A model generated the notes under the pieces. It ran no database searches. It was given only the letters and a program-made list of their open reading frames with translations, and had not been told where the DNA came from. DNA of 64,000 nt, from assembly GCF_029961025.1 (NCBI RefSeq), contig NZ_JASBVP010000004.1:124001-188000 (forward strand), written 5' to 3'. Positions 35,271-43,929 of the stretch are shown in pieces (position 1 is the stretch's first letter; every line of letters starts with the position of its first letter). The position numbers and the translations under genes are program-made. Source of the DNA: Mycobacterium sp. GTDB taxonomy: Bacteria > Actinomycetota > Actinomycetes > Mycobacteriales > Mycobacteriaceae.

Positions 35271-36569
35271 ATGGCAGACGACGTGCACGTGGTGACCATG
35301 CCGAAACTCGGCGAGACGGTCACCGAGGGCACCGTTTCACGGTGGTTGAAATCGGTCGGCGACCCGGTCGCGTTCGATGATCCGCTGCTGGAGGTCTCGA
35401 CCGACAAGGTCGACTCGGAGGTGCCCAGCCCGTACGACGGGGTGCTGCTGGATGTGCTTGTCGCCGAGGGGGAAACCGTTCCGGTTGGCACCGAACTCGC
35501 CCGGATCGGGCCGGCCGGGGCCAGCGCCGGCGCTACCGCCCAACCGCTTCCGGCCGCCGGCCAGCCGGTCGCCGCCCCCGCCGAGCCGGTGGTGGAAGTG
35601 GCGGCCGCCACGCTGACCGCACCCGCCCCGCCCCGCCCCGCGCACCCGGGCAACGGCGGCAGGTCCCTGCTGTCTCCGGTCGTGCGCCGCCTGGCCGCGG
35701 AGAACAACATCGACCTGGCCACCGTCTCGGGGTCGGGTGCGGGCGGACGGATCACCCGGGAGGACGTCGTCGCCGCCATCGCCGCCCGCGCCGCCGCGCC
35801 GGCGCCACCGGTGGCGCCCGCACCCGTCATGCCCGCGCCGGCCGCGGCGACGGCGGCCGGGGACCGGGAGGAGGTGGTGCCGCTGTCCCGCATCCGGCTG
35901 CTCACCGCCGAGCGGATGCTGCAGTCACGGCAGATCTCACCGCATGTGTGGACCTCCGTAGAGGTCGACCTCGAGCGGGTCGAACAGGTTCGGCGGCGGC
36001 ACAAGGAGCGGTTCCGCCAAGACGAGGGCGTTTCCCTGACGTATCTGGCCTTCATCGCCCGGGCGACGGTCGACGCGCTGCGCGCCTTCCCCACGGTGAA
36101 CTCGTCGCTCGACATGGCCGCCAAGACGATGACGTTGCACCGTTACGTGAATCTGGCCATCGCGGTCGACCTGAACGAGCAAGGCCTGATGGCTCCGGTG
36201 ATCAAAGACGCCGATGCGCTCAATCTGCGCGGGCTCGCCCGGGCCATTAAGAGGGTCGGTGACGCCGCGAAAGCGAAAAAGCTTACCGCCGATGACCTTT
36301 CCGGCTCGACATTCACGATTACCAACCCCGGGCCGCTGGGCAGCTACGCGTCGGCGGCGATCATCAACCAGCCCAATGTCGCGATCATGTCCACCGACGC
36401 CGTCGCGCGCCGACCAACCGTTGTCGGTGACGCGATCGCCATCCACCACATGTGCATTCTCGGGCTCTCCTATGACCACCGGGCGTTCGACGGCGTCACC
36501 GCCTCCCGATTTTTGATGTATGTCCGCGACGCCCTGCAGGGTCGCGACTGGGAGACCGAACTGGGGTGA
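35271..36569 (+). CDS. Dihydrolipoamide acyltransferase (E2)
   Basis: E2 core protein of 432 aa. A single N-terminal lipoyl domain carries the lipoylated Lys in STDKVDSEVPSP. An Ala/Pro-rich linker leads to the E3-binding domain (SPVVRRLAAENNIDLATVSGSGAGGRITREDV, about 125-160), then a second linker and the catalytic domain with the active-site LSYDHRAFDG near the C-terminus. ACGGAGGATC precedes ATG 35271. It transfers the acyl group from E1 to CoA. It completes the four-gene complex; a 92-base gap follows before the phosphotransferase pair. Confidence 0.9.
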   Translation: MADDVHVVTMPKLGETVTEGTVSRWLKSVGDPVAFDDPLLEVSTDKVDSEVPSPYDGVLLDVLVAEGETVPVGTELARIGPAGASAGATAQPLPAAGQPVAAPAEPVVEVAAATLTAPAPPRPAHPGNGGRSLLSPVVRRLAAENNIDLATVSGSGAGGRITREDVVAAIAARAAAPAPPVAPAPVMPAPAAATAAGDREEVVPLSRIRLLTAERMLQSRQISPHVWTSVEVDLERVEQVRRRHKERFRQDEGVSLTYLAFIARATVDALRAFPTVNSSLDMAAKTMTLHRYVNLAIAVDLNEQGLMAPVIKDADALNLRGLARAIKRVGDAAKAKKLTADDLSGSTFTITNPGPLGSYASAAIINQPNVAIMSTDAVARRPTVVGDAIAIHHMCILGLSYDHRAFDGVTASRFLMYVRDALQGRDWETELG

Positions 36570-36661
36570 GCAAGCCGATGGCCGACACCCAACCGATGGC
36601 CGGTGCCGGCCGGTGGGGGAAAGACCGCGGATCCGCCGATGGGTGCCGTTAGGGTTGAGCC

Positions 36662-38455
36662 ATGGCCGCCGTAGTGCCGATCGACGAGTTCGTCGCGGAC
36701 CCCGGGTATCCGGGAGACCCCGGTTTTACCGGTGATTCGCCGCCGTGGCCGGCCGAACCGTATTCCCGGTTCCGCGCCGAGGATCAGAGCCGCTTTTGGT
36801 TTCTGGATTTCCACTGGCCGCGCGGGCTCACCCCGATGGGTCTGATCAGCATGGTCGACTACACCTGGGGTACCCAGTACGCCGCGCGCCGGCTGCCGCT
36901 GCCTTCGGGGCGTGGCATTGCGGTGCGCACCGCCGGAACGCACACCTACGCCGCCGAGATCCCCGTCGATCCGGGCGCGGACAACACCGACCGCGCGGCG
37001 CGGTTCGCCCAGGCCCTGCCGGTCTTCATCCGTGACTTCCAGCGCATCTGGCGGGCGCGTCGCACTGAGATCGACGAGGATTGGCAGCGCCTCCGCCGTG
37101 CCGACCCCGCCACCATGTCGCGCCGGAAGCTGCGCGAGCATCTGTTGCAGGCCCGCGCCCATCACCGGCGTGCCTGGGAGATCCATTTCGAGTTGATGTA
37201 TCCGCTGCTGGCCAATTACCTGGCCTTTCGGGGCCTGTGCATCGAGCTGGGTATCGATCCGGCCGACATCTGCCAATTCCTCGACCGCGGCGACACTCAA
37301 ATTATGGCCACCGACCGCGAGCTGTGGCGGTTGGCGGAGTCGGCCCGCAGCGCCGGGCTGGACACCGTTTTCGCCGCCACCCCGCCCGAGCGGCTGGCGG
37401 TGACGCTCGCCAAGACCGGTGGCCGGGCGGTGGGCTGGCTGGCGGAGTTCGAGGATTTCCTCAACACCTACGGTTGGCGCACCGAGGGGATCGACGACAT
37501 CGCGCTGCCCAGCTGGGTCGAGGACCCCACGTCGCCGCTGGGCACGATCAAAACCTTTTTGCAGATGGCGGCCCCGCACGACTTCACGGCCGCGCGCGCG
37601 GCGGCCGCCGAAGCCCGGGAGAGCGCGCTCGATGCGGTCCGCTCCAAGCTGACACGACAGGAGCAGGCCGCCTTCGACGCCGGGTTGATGTCCTGCCGGC
37701 AGGCCAATTTCACCTGGTGGAACGAGGAACACGACTACTACATCGACCTGCGCGCGATGCTGCCGCTGCGCCGGGCGTGCCTGGCGGTGGCCGAGGTGCT
37801 GGGGGCGGACGCACCCGACGACACGATATTCCTGTTCTGGCCGGAAATCCTGGCGCTGCTAGACGGAAAGGCCGATCTCCGCGGATTCAACAGCCTGATC
37901 GCCGAGCGCCGCCAGTACTTCAGCCACTGGCGCCAGCGCCGGGCCGCGATGCCCAAGGTGCTGGGCACGGTACCGGACACCGTCAGCGATCCGATCTTGA
38001 TCGAGGTGTTCGGGCTCAACAAGCATTTCCTGCACGCGGTGCGCACCGGAGGCCCGGACACCGCCGTGAAGACGCTGCACGGAGTGCCCGCTGCCGGCGG
38101 GCGCGCCCGCGGACCCGTGCGGGTGCTCAGCAACGCCGACAACCTGCACCGGATCGAACCGGGTGAAGTGCTGGTGTGCGAGTCCACCTCGCCCAACTGG
38201 ACCCCGGCGTTTGCCAAGATCGCGGGCTGTGTCTGCGACGAGGGCGGCTCCCTGTCGCACGCGGCCATCGTCGGCCGAGAATATGGGGTGCCGACGGTCA
38301 CCGCGGTCGGTCTCGGCACCGCCTTGATCCGCGATGGTGACGAGGTGGAGGTCGACGGGTCCGCCGGTGACGTCATCATTTACCGGCATCACGAGGATTC
38401 TCGGCGCCACGAGGACGCAACGCCCGAAACGTCCCAGCCCGAACCATCGACATGA
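36662..38455 (+). CDS. PEP-synthase-like phosphotransferase, His-domain subunit (phenylphosphate synthase alpha/CreH-like)
   Basis: Protein of 597 aa whose C-terminus is a PEP-utiliser mobile domain: CESTSPNWTPAFAKIAG followed by EGGSLSHAAIVGREYGVPTV, with the predicted phospho-His at about residue 533. The N-terminal 450 residues lack an ATP-grasp domain, and the PEP/pyruvate-binding barrel of true PEP synthase is absent. This layout matches the 70-kDa subunit of Thauera phenylphosphate synthase and the CreH part of the 4-cresol kinase in Corynebacterium. The ATP-binding half is encoded by the next, overlapping gene. The likely reaction is phosphorylation of a phenol hydroxyl by ATP (inference from family and neighbours). 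Confidence 0.75.
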   Translation: MAAVVPIDEFVADPGYPGDPGFTGDSPPWPAEPYSRFRAEDQSRFWFLDFHWPRGLTPMGLISMVDYTWGTQYAARRLPLPSGRGIAVRTAGTHTYAAEIPVDPGADNTDRAARFAQALPVFIRDFQRIWRARRTEIDEDWQRLRRADPATMSRRKLREHLLQARAHHRRAWEIHFELMYPLLANYLAFRGLCIELGIDPADICQFLDRGDTQIMATDRELWRLAESARSAGLDTVFAATPPERLAVTLAKTGGRAVGWLAEFEDFLNTYGWRTEGIDDIALPSWVEDPTSPLGTIKTFLQMAAPHDFTAARAAAAEARESALDAVRSKLTRQEQAAFDAGLMSCRQANFTWWNEEHDYYIDLRAMLPLRRACLAVAEVLGADAPDDTIFLFWPEILALLDGKADLRGFNSLIAERRQYFSHWRQRRAAMPKVLGTVPDTVSDPILIEVFGLNKHFLHAVRTGGPDTAVKTLHGVPAAGGRARGPVRVLSNADNLHRIEPGEVLVCESTSPNWTPAFAKIAGCVCDEGGSLSHAAIVGREYGVPTVTAVGLGTALIRDGDEVEVDGSAGDVIIYRHHEDSRRHEDATPETSQPEPST

Positions 38456-39531
38456 GCGGGTTCATCGCCTGGCTGGACGACATGGATCCGGCGTCGGCGA
38501 TCGCTGTCGCCGGGGCGAAGATGGGCCGGCTCACGGAACTGGCGCACATCGGCATCAGGGTGCCGCGCGGTTTTACCGTCACCGTCGAGGCCTATGCCTA
38601 TCACTGCGCCGAGTCCGGGCTGGATGCCGTGATCGATCAGCAACTGTCGACGATCACCGAGCCCGTCGGCCGTGATCGGCTCACGGCCGTCGCGGCAACC
38701 ATCCGCACGGTGTTCGAGCAGACCCCGGTGCAGCCGAAGCTCGCCGGCGCCATCGCCGACGCGTACGCCGATTTGGCATTCCGCTGCCTGGACGTCGGTC
38801 AACCGGTGGCGGTCCGCAGTTCGGCGACCGGGGAGGACAGCGCCCAGGCGAGCTTCGCCGGCGTCTTCGACACCTACCTGGGCGTTTCGGGCGAGACCCA
38901 GGTGCTCGACGCGGTGCGGCGGTGCTGGGCGAGTCTTTTTTCGGTCCGGGCGCTGTCCTATCGTCTCGAGCACGGGCGCTCGCACCACGACATGCCGATG
39001 GCGGTCGGCGTGCTCGAACTCATTCCCGCACGGGTATCCGGCGTCGCATTCTCCATCCACCCGGTGTCGGGGAAACGCGACCGGATGGTGATCGAGGGCA
39101 CCTGGGGATGGGGCGAGGCCGTCGTGCAGGGCGCGGTGACACCCGACCACGTCGAGGTGGGGAAGGCCGATCGGCGAGTGCTGGCCTATCACGTTGCGGA
39201 CAAACGGGTGGTCTCCACCTTCGACTACGTCAAGGGTGGGGTGGTGCAGGCCGAGATGCCCGCCCGCTTTCGCACCGCCCGGGTCCTCGGCGAGGAGGAG
39301 ATCGGGGTGATCGCCGAGGAGGTCTGTGCGATCGAGGATCACTACGGCCACCCGGTGGATGTGGAATGGGTGATCGAACGGACCCGGCGCGCCGGGGAGC
39401 CGATCGTCATCGTGCAGGCCCGGCCGGTGACGGTGGCCGCCGGACCCGACGACGCGGCGATCCGCGAATCCGGGGTCACTTGGGATCCGAGCGTCTACGC
39501 CGCCAAATACGCGTTCGGCGGACCGCCGTGA
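38452..39531 (+). CDS. PEP-synthase-like ATP-binding subunit (phenylphosphate synthase beta/CreI-like)
   Basis: Protein of 359 aa corresponding only to the N-terminal ATP-grasp domain of PEP synthase/PPDK. Motifs are VAGAKMGRLTEL, IRVPRGFTVTVEAY, AVRSSATGEDSAQASFAG and the closing DVEWVIERTR..IVIVQARPVT. It ends where a full-length enzyme would continue into the His domain, which is instead the upstream gene. ATG 38452 overlaps that gene's stop (ATGA). Its role would be to transfer phosphate from ATP to the partner's histidine. No CBS-domain third subunit, as found in Thauera, is seen here. Confidence 0.78.
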   Translation: MSGFIAWLDDMDPASAIAVAGAKMGRLTELAHIGIRVPRGFTVTVEAYAYHCAESGLDAVIDQQLSTITEPVGRDRLTAVAATIRTVFEQTPVQPKLAGAIADAYADLAFRCLDVGQPVAVRSSATGEDSAQASFAGVFDTYLGVSGETQVLDAVRRCWASLFSVRALSYRLEHGRSHHDMPMAVGVLELIPARVSGVAFSIHPVSGKRDRMVIEGTWGWGEAVVQGAVTPDHVEVGKADRRVLAYHVADKRVVSTFDYVKGGVVQAEMPARFRTARVLGEEEIGVIAEEVCAIEDHYGHPVDVEWVIERTRRAGEPIVIVQARPVTVAAGPDDAAIRESGVTWDPSVYAAKYAFGGPP

Positions 39532-40190
39532 CGGTGCGGGCGCTGGTGTTCGATTTCGGCGGCCCGGTGCTGCTCACCCCTTTCGAGGCGGTGCGGGGCT
39601 TGGAGCGCCGACTCGGGCTGGCGCCGGGCACATTCGATTGGACCGGGCCCTTCGACCCCGCTCGGGACCCGCTGTGGCGCAGCATGCTGGCCGGGCGGAT
39701 CAGCGAGCAGGAGTATTGGGCGGCCCGGGCCGGGGAGGTGGCTGCGGTGACCGGACGCCCGGGCCTGCGCGCGATGATGGCGCAGTTGTATCCGGCCGAC
39801 GAAGTCGATGCGTTGATCCGTCCTCAGGCGTGCGACACGGTGCGCGCCGCCAAGGCCGCCGGGCTGCGGACCGCGGTGCTGACCAACGACCTCGCCAGTT
39901 ACTTCGACGACGACTGGATCGGTCGGGTGGGTTTCCTGCACGAGGTCGACGTGGTGATCGACTGTTCCCGAACGGGGGTGCTCAAGCCCGATCCCGCCGC
40001 GTACCGGCCGGTCTTGGACGCGTTCGGGGTGCCGGCCGGGTCGGTGCTGTTCGTCGACGATCAGCCCAGAAACACCGATGCCGCGCGGGCACTCGGCATG
40101 GCGACGCTGCTCTTCGACGTGACCCGACCCGCCAGGTCCTACCGCGAGATTATCCGGACGCTCCGGCTGCCGGTAATTTGCTCCCGATAA
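39528..40190 (+). CDS. HAD-superfamily hydrolase, probable phosphatase
   Basis: Protein of 220 aa with HAD motif I FDFGGPV (nucleophile Asp9), motif II LTNDLAS, motif III Lys in VLKPDPAAY and motif IV FVDDQPRN; a helical cap lies between motifs I and II. It resembles the phosphatase branch near the epoxide-hydrolase N-terminal domain. GTG 39528 overlaps the ATP-binding subunit stop (GTGA), so it belongs to the phosphotransferase unit. A phosphatase acting on the aryl phosphate or its oxidised product would fit, like CreD in 4-cresol catabolism (inference). Confidence 0.75.
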   Translation: MTVRALVFDFGGPVLLTPFEAVRGLERRLGLAPGTFDWTGPFDPARDPLWRSMLAGRISEQEYWAARAGEVAAVTGRPGLRAMMAQLYPADEVDALIRPQACDTVRAAKAAGLRTAVLTNDLASYFDDDWIGRVGFLHEVDVVIDCSRTGVLKPDPAAYRPVLDAFGVPAGSVLFVDDQPRNTDAARALGMATLLFDVTRPARSYREIIRTLRLPVICSR

Positions 40191-40197
40191 CGTCCTC

Positions 40198-40219
40198 TTC
40201 ATGCCGTGTTCATGCCGTG
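40198..40219. repeat. Tandem 11-bp repeat downstream of the HAD gene
   Basis: TTCATGCCGTG occurs twice head to tail (40198-40208 and 40209-40219), just before the palindrome at 40226. It could be part of a regulatory array; nothing else supports a function. Confidence 0.5.
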
Positions 40220-40225
40220 GGCCCT

Positions 40226-40242
40226 GTTCCGCGACCGGGAAC
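40226..40242. promoter_or_regulatory. GTTCC-N7-GGAAC palindrome, copy 5 (perfect arms)
   Basis: Perfect 5-bp arms, extended to TGTTCC/GGAACA. It lies 36 bases after the HAD gene and 217 bases before the second semialdehyde dehydrogenase, in a 269-base gap with no other feature seen. It suggests that dehydrogenase has its own promoter under the shared regulator. Confidence 0.6.
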
Positions 40243-40459
40243 ACGGCGCAGCGCAGGCTTCGACGACGGCTTATGCTCCGTCAGAGGTGCAGTCGCCGTC
40301 GAGCAGGGAAGGCGCGGATCCGGTGGTGGCCCAGCACCGCGTGGTCCGCGACGCCGGTAGCCATTGGGCCGCAGGCGACGGCACTGTCGCAGAGCGGTGC
40401 GAACATCAGACCCGCGTGAGCGTCACGCGCACCCCTATCGATTCGAAACGGAGCATGCC

Positions 40460-41902
40460 ATGACTTCCAAACGCTCGTTCGGTCACATCATCAACGGCGA
40501 AGAGGTCGGTTCGCTCGATGGCGCAACCTTCGACAGCGTGGATCCGTGGCCGCGCGAGCCGTGGGCGGAGATCGCCTTGGGCGGTAAAGCCGACGCCGAT
40601 CGCGCGATAGCGGCGGCCCGTCAAGCCTTCGACGAGGGACCCTGGCCCCGAATGGGTTTCGCGCAGCGTGGCGCGATCCTGCACCGGCTGGCGGATCTGA
40701 TCGAGCAACACGCCACCGAACTCGCCATGGCCGACACCCGTGACATGGGTAAACCGATCAGGCAGGCCCGCGATAACGACGTTCCGAGGTCGGCGCTGAA
40801 CTTCCGGTTCTTCGCCGACCACGCCCGGCTGTCGACCGCCGAGGTGTTGCCGATGGACAGCGGCCACCACACCTACACCAGGTTCGACCCGGCCGGTGTC
40901 GTGGCGGCGATCGCGCCGTGGAACTTCCCGCTGATGCTGGAGACCTGGAAGGTCGCGCCGGCGTTGGCCTGGGGCAACACCGTGGTGCTCAAGCCGGCCG
41001 AGGACACCCCGGTCTCGGCAACGATTTTGGGTCGGCTCGCCATCGAGGCGGGCATGCCGCCGGGGGTGTTCAACGTGGTCCACGGCTACGGCCCGGATTC
41101 GGTGGGCCAGGCCTTGACCGAAAGCCCGGCGGTCGACCGGATCACGTTCACCGGTGAGTCCGCTACCGGCAAGATGATCATGCGGGCGGGGTCGACGCAT
41201 CTGGCCCCGGTAAGCCTCGAACTCGGTGGGAAGGGCGCGAACCTGGTGTTTGCCGACGCCGACCTGGACAACGCCGTCGACTGGTCGATTCGCGCGATAT
41301 ACACCAACACCGGGCAGGTCTGCCTGGCCGGCAGCAGGTTGCTGGTGCAGCGCGCGGTGTACGACGAGTTTTTGTCCCGTTTCGTCGCCGCCGCCGAGGC
41401 GATGGTCATCGGTGACCCGAAAGAGGAGACCACCGAGATCGGCCCGCTGGCCTCCGAAGAGCACTTCCGCAAGGTGAAGTCGTACATCGATCTGGTGCCC
41501 AGCGAAGGCAAGATGATCACCGGCGGCTTGGGCGATGGCTGGGTGGTGAAGCCGACGGCCGTCGTGGATGTCGCCCCGGATGCTCGCTTGAGCCGCGAGG
41601 AAATCTTCGGCCCGGTCGTCGTCATCGTCCCGTTCGACACCGAGCAGGAGGCGGTCGGACTGGCCAACGACACCCGGTATGGCCTCAACGCGATGCTGTT
41701 CACCGAGAACCTGCATCGGGCGCACCGGGTTTCGGCGGCGCTGAGGGCCGGCACCGTCTGGGTCAATTGTTTTTTCATACGGGATCTGCGTGCCCCGTTC
41801 GGCGGGGTGGGCGATTCCGGGGTCGGCAGGGAGGGAGGCACTTTCAGCCGGGAATTCTTCACCGAACCGAAAGCCGTCGTCATGCAGATACAGCGGAATT
41901 GA
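40460..41902 (+). CDS. 2-Hydroxymuconic semialdehyde dehydrogenase-like (copy 2)
   Basis: Aldehyde dehydrogenase of 480 aa, very similar to the one at 22100 over its full length. It shares APWNFPLMLETWK, ELGGKGANLVFADADLD, NTGQVCLAGSR and NCFFIRDLRAPFGGVGDSG. ATG 40460 follows ACGGAGC. Its promoter region carries the shared palindrome. It may duplicate the catechol-pathway step under other regulation, or act on a substituted semialdehyde from the phenol or toluene branches. Sequence alone does not distinguish these. Confidence 0.82.
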   Translation: MTSKRSFGHIINGEEVGSLDGATFDSVDPWPREPWAEIALGGKADADRAIAAARQAFDEGPWPRMGFAQRGAILHRLADLIEQHATELAMADTRDMGKPIRQARDNDVPRSALNFRFFADHARLSTAEVLPMDSGHHTYTRFDPAGVVAAIAPWNFPLMLETWKVAPALAWGNTVVLKPAEDTPVSATILGRLAIEAGMPPGVFNVVHGYGPDSVGQALTESPAVDRITFTGESATGKMIMRAGSTHLAPVSLELGGKGANLVFADADLDNAVDWSIRAIYTNTGQVCLAGSRLLVQRAVYDEFLSRFVAAAEAMVIGDPKEETTEIGPLASEEHFRKVKSYIDLVPSEGKMITGGLGDGWVVKPTAVVDVAPDARLSREEIFGPVVVIVPFDTEQEAVGLANDTRYGLNAMLFTENLHRAHRVSAALRAGTVWVNCFFIRDLRAPFGGVGDSGVGREGGTFSREFFTEPKAVVMQIQRN

Positions 41903-41944
41903 ACCGAGGTATATTAGTGATCAGCACACAGCCAGGAGGACGCG

Positions 41945-42814
41945 TTAGCCGCGGCGGCGTGCTTCGGCGGCGGGGTGGCGGCCCTCCGGGTGGTCGAAGA
42001 GCAGCTCGATCGTGTCGGCGACGCTCAGGTCGTCCCGGTCTTTGACCGCCGCCCAACGCTCGAGTGCCGCGGCGGCGCCGAGCGCCAGTCCGGCGGGAAG
42101 CGCGGCGGTGCGCAGGGTTTCGGCTGCCTCGAGCATCTCCGGAGCCCACCGCCAGGCTTTGGCGGCCACCTCCGGGAAGTGGTCGACATCGGCCAGGGGG
42201 AAGCTGCGCAGTAGGGCCGCCTCACGCATGAGGTAGTCGTCGACGCCGTGCTCGGTGGCCAATGCGTGCGCCACGGCGGCCAGCACCCGGCTGGCCTTCT
42301 GGTAGGACGCGTAGGCCATCTTCAGCGCGGAGGCCTGCCCGATGCCGCCGGGCAGCGTGATCACTTCCAGCGCGGTTCCCGCAAACACATCCGGTATCCC
42401 GCCGGCGTCACCGGACAGGTACAGCCGGGTGGTACCGCGCCGGCGGGGCGGTGGTCCGATGATGCCGCCGTCCACCACTCGCGCCGCGGGGAGCAGCTCG
42501 GCAATTCGCTTTACCCGAGCCGGGGCGATGGCGTTCGCTTCCACGTACACCCCGGTGTATCCGGCAACCGCGCGGGCCACGTCCTCGGCATGCGCGGGAG
42601 GGCAGATCGACACCACGACATCCGCGCCGTCCAGGGCGGCGGTCAGCCCGGCGTGTTCCTCGAGCCCGGCCTCGGCCGCGCGGCGGCGGGTGGCGGCGCT
42701 GCGGCCCGCAGCCACCCAGCGCACCGTGGCGCCGCCGGACACGGCCTGCCGGCCGACCGCGGCGCCCATGGCGCCCGGATGCAACAACGTGAGGATGGTC
42801 ATCGGCCCGATCAT
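41945..42814 (-). CDS. NAD-binding 6-phosphogluconate/3-hydroxyisobutyrate dehydrogenase-like protein (DUF1932 type)
   Basis: Protein of 289 aa (285 from Met5). It has an N-terminal Rossmann domain with the variant LLHPGAMGAAVG, the VVVSICPPAHAEDVA strand and the GGIIGPPPRRRG substrate loop. A helical C-terminal domain carries the likely catalytic Lys in LKMAYASYQKASR. It resembles beta-hydroxyacid dehydrogenases. Isobutyrate released from p-cumate is catabolised through 3-hydroxyisobutyrate in other bacteria, so a link is conceivable but weak. It diverges from the third IclR gene across 181 bases with no obvious operator. Confidence 0.65.
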   Translation of the reverse strand: MIGPMTILTLLHPGAMGAAVGRQAVSGGATVRWVAAGRSAATRRRAAEAGLEEHAGLTAALDGADVVVSICPPAHAEDVARAVAGYTGVYVEANAIAPARVKRIAELLPAARVVDGGIIGPPPRRRGTTRLYLSGDAGGIPDVFAGTALEVITLPGGIGQASALKMAYASYQKASRVLAAVAHALATEHGVDDYLMREAALLRSFPLADVDHFPEVAAKAWRWAPEMLEAAETLRTAALPAGLALGAAAALERWAAVKDRDDLSVADTIELLFDHPEGRHPAAEARRRG

Positions 42815-42995
42815 AGGTATCCAGCGAGGCGTACGCGTCGTCTCGTGGACTGGGCCCAGCCTTCCCGCTCACCGGTCCGGGGTCACGGGCAGTGCCGGAT
42901 CCGCTGTGCCACTCAACGGAACGATGTTGTTGCCAGCGTCACTGCGGTGAAGCATTGTGATAGGTACCACATCCCGGGGTGACGAGGAGGTCTGC

Positions 42996-43880
42996 GTGGT
43001 CGAGGCCATGACGATGCAAGTCGGCGGTCTGCACTCGGTGTCGACGGCGCTGGACTTGCTGGACTGCTTCGCGACGCAGGAAGAGTTGGGGGTGTCCGAC
43101 CTCAGCCGGCGCCTCGGTGTCGCCAAGAGCACCGTGCATCGGCTGCTGACCACCCTGTGCTCCCGGGGATTCGCGGAGCGCAATCCCGAAACCGGCCGGT
43201 ACCGGCTGGGGCTGCATCTCTACGAGCTGGGCACGCTGGTAATCAGCCGCTACCGGTTGCGGAGTACCGCGATGCCGCTGCTGCACGAGCTGCAGGAGCG
43301 CAGCGGGTGCACCGTGCACCTGGCGGTTGCCGACGGCGCCGACGTGATTCAGCTGGAGCGGCTGGAAAGCGTGCGGTGCACGCCGTTGTTCGCCGCAATT
43401 GCCCGGCGACAGCCGGTGCACAGCACCGCGTGCGGCAAGGCGATCGCGGCGTTCGACCCGTCCTGCGCCACGGCGCGGATGCACGCCGGCTTCCCGGAGC
43501 TCACGCCGTCGACGATCCGCACCGTCGGTGACTTCGAGCGGGAGCTTGCGCTGACCCGGCGGCGGGGTTTCGCCGTCAACCGCGACGAAACATTGGCGGG
43601 GCTGACCTCGGTCGGGGTGCCGGTGCGCGACCACTCCGGCCGGGCGTTTGCGGCGCTGTCGGTGGTCGCGCCGACCGCTTACGCCGAGCGTCACATCGAC
43701 CGGCACGCACGGCTGGCGAGCCTCGTCGCGGTGAAGCTCGCCAAAGCGGTGGGCGTTGCCGTCGCCCAGCCGGCCCGTCCCGGGCCGAAAGCGGGCCCGC
43801 CCGCCGTTCGCATTGACAATCAGCGGGTGACGGCCGTCGGCGCGCCGGCTGCGAACCGCACCGTGCCGGCTGCGAGTTGA
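42996..43880 (+). CDS. IclR-family transcriptional regulator (third copy)
   Basis: IclR regulator of 294 aa from GTG 42996, chosen because GAGGAGG lies five bases upstream; an in-frame GTG at 42957 lacks a ribosome-binding site. The HTH is LGVSDLSRRLGVAKSTVHRLLTTL; the effector domain shows CTVHLAVADGADVIQLERL, PVHSTACGKAIAAF and VNRDETLAGLTSVGVPVRD. The C-terminal 45 residues are Pro/Ala-rich and look disordered. It lies directly upstream of the toluene-monooxygenase operon in the same direction, with a palindromic candidate operator between them. Confidence 0.86.
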   Translation: MVEAMTMQVGGLHSVSTALDLLDCFATQEELGVSDLSRRLGVAKSTVHRLLTTLCSRGFAERNPETGRYRLGLHLYELGTLVISRYRLRSTAMPLLHELQERSGCTVHLAVADGADVIQLERLESVRCTPLFAAIARRQPVHSTACGKAIAAFDPSCATARMHAGFPELTPSTIRTVGDFERELALTRRRGFAVNRDETLAGLTSVGVPVRDHSGRAFAALSVVAPTAYAERHIDRHARLASLVAVKLAKAVGVAVAQPARPGPKAGPPAVRIDNQRVTAVGAPAANRTVPAAS

Positions 43881-43929
43881 CCTGACTTCACGTCCGCGGG
43901 CGGGCGGCGCAACGCGGATCGACTGTGAT

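Noticed and set aside
36662..39531. Frameshifted single PEP synthase gene
   Set aside because: The two parts are in reverse order compared with PEP synthase (His domain gene first, ATP domain second) and each has its own start and full domain ends, so this is a genuine two-subunit system.
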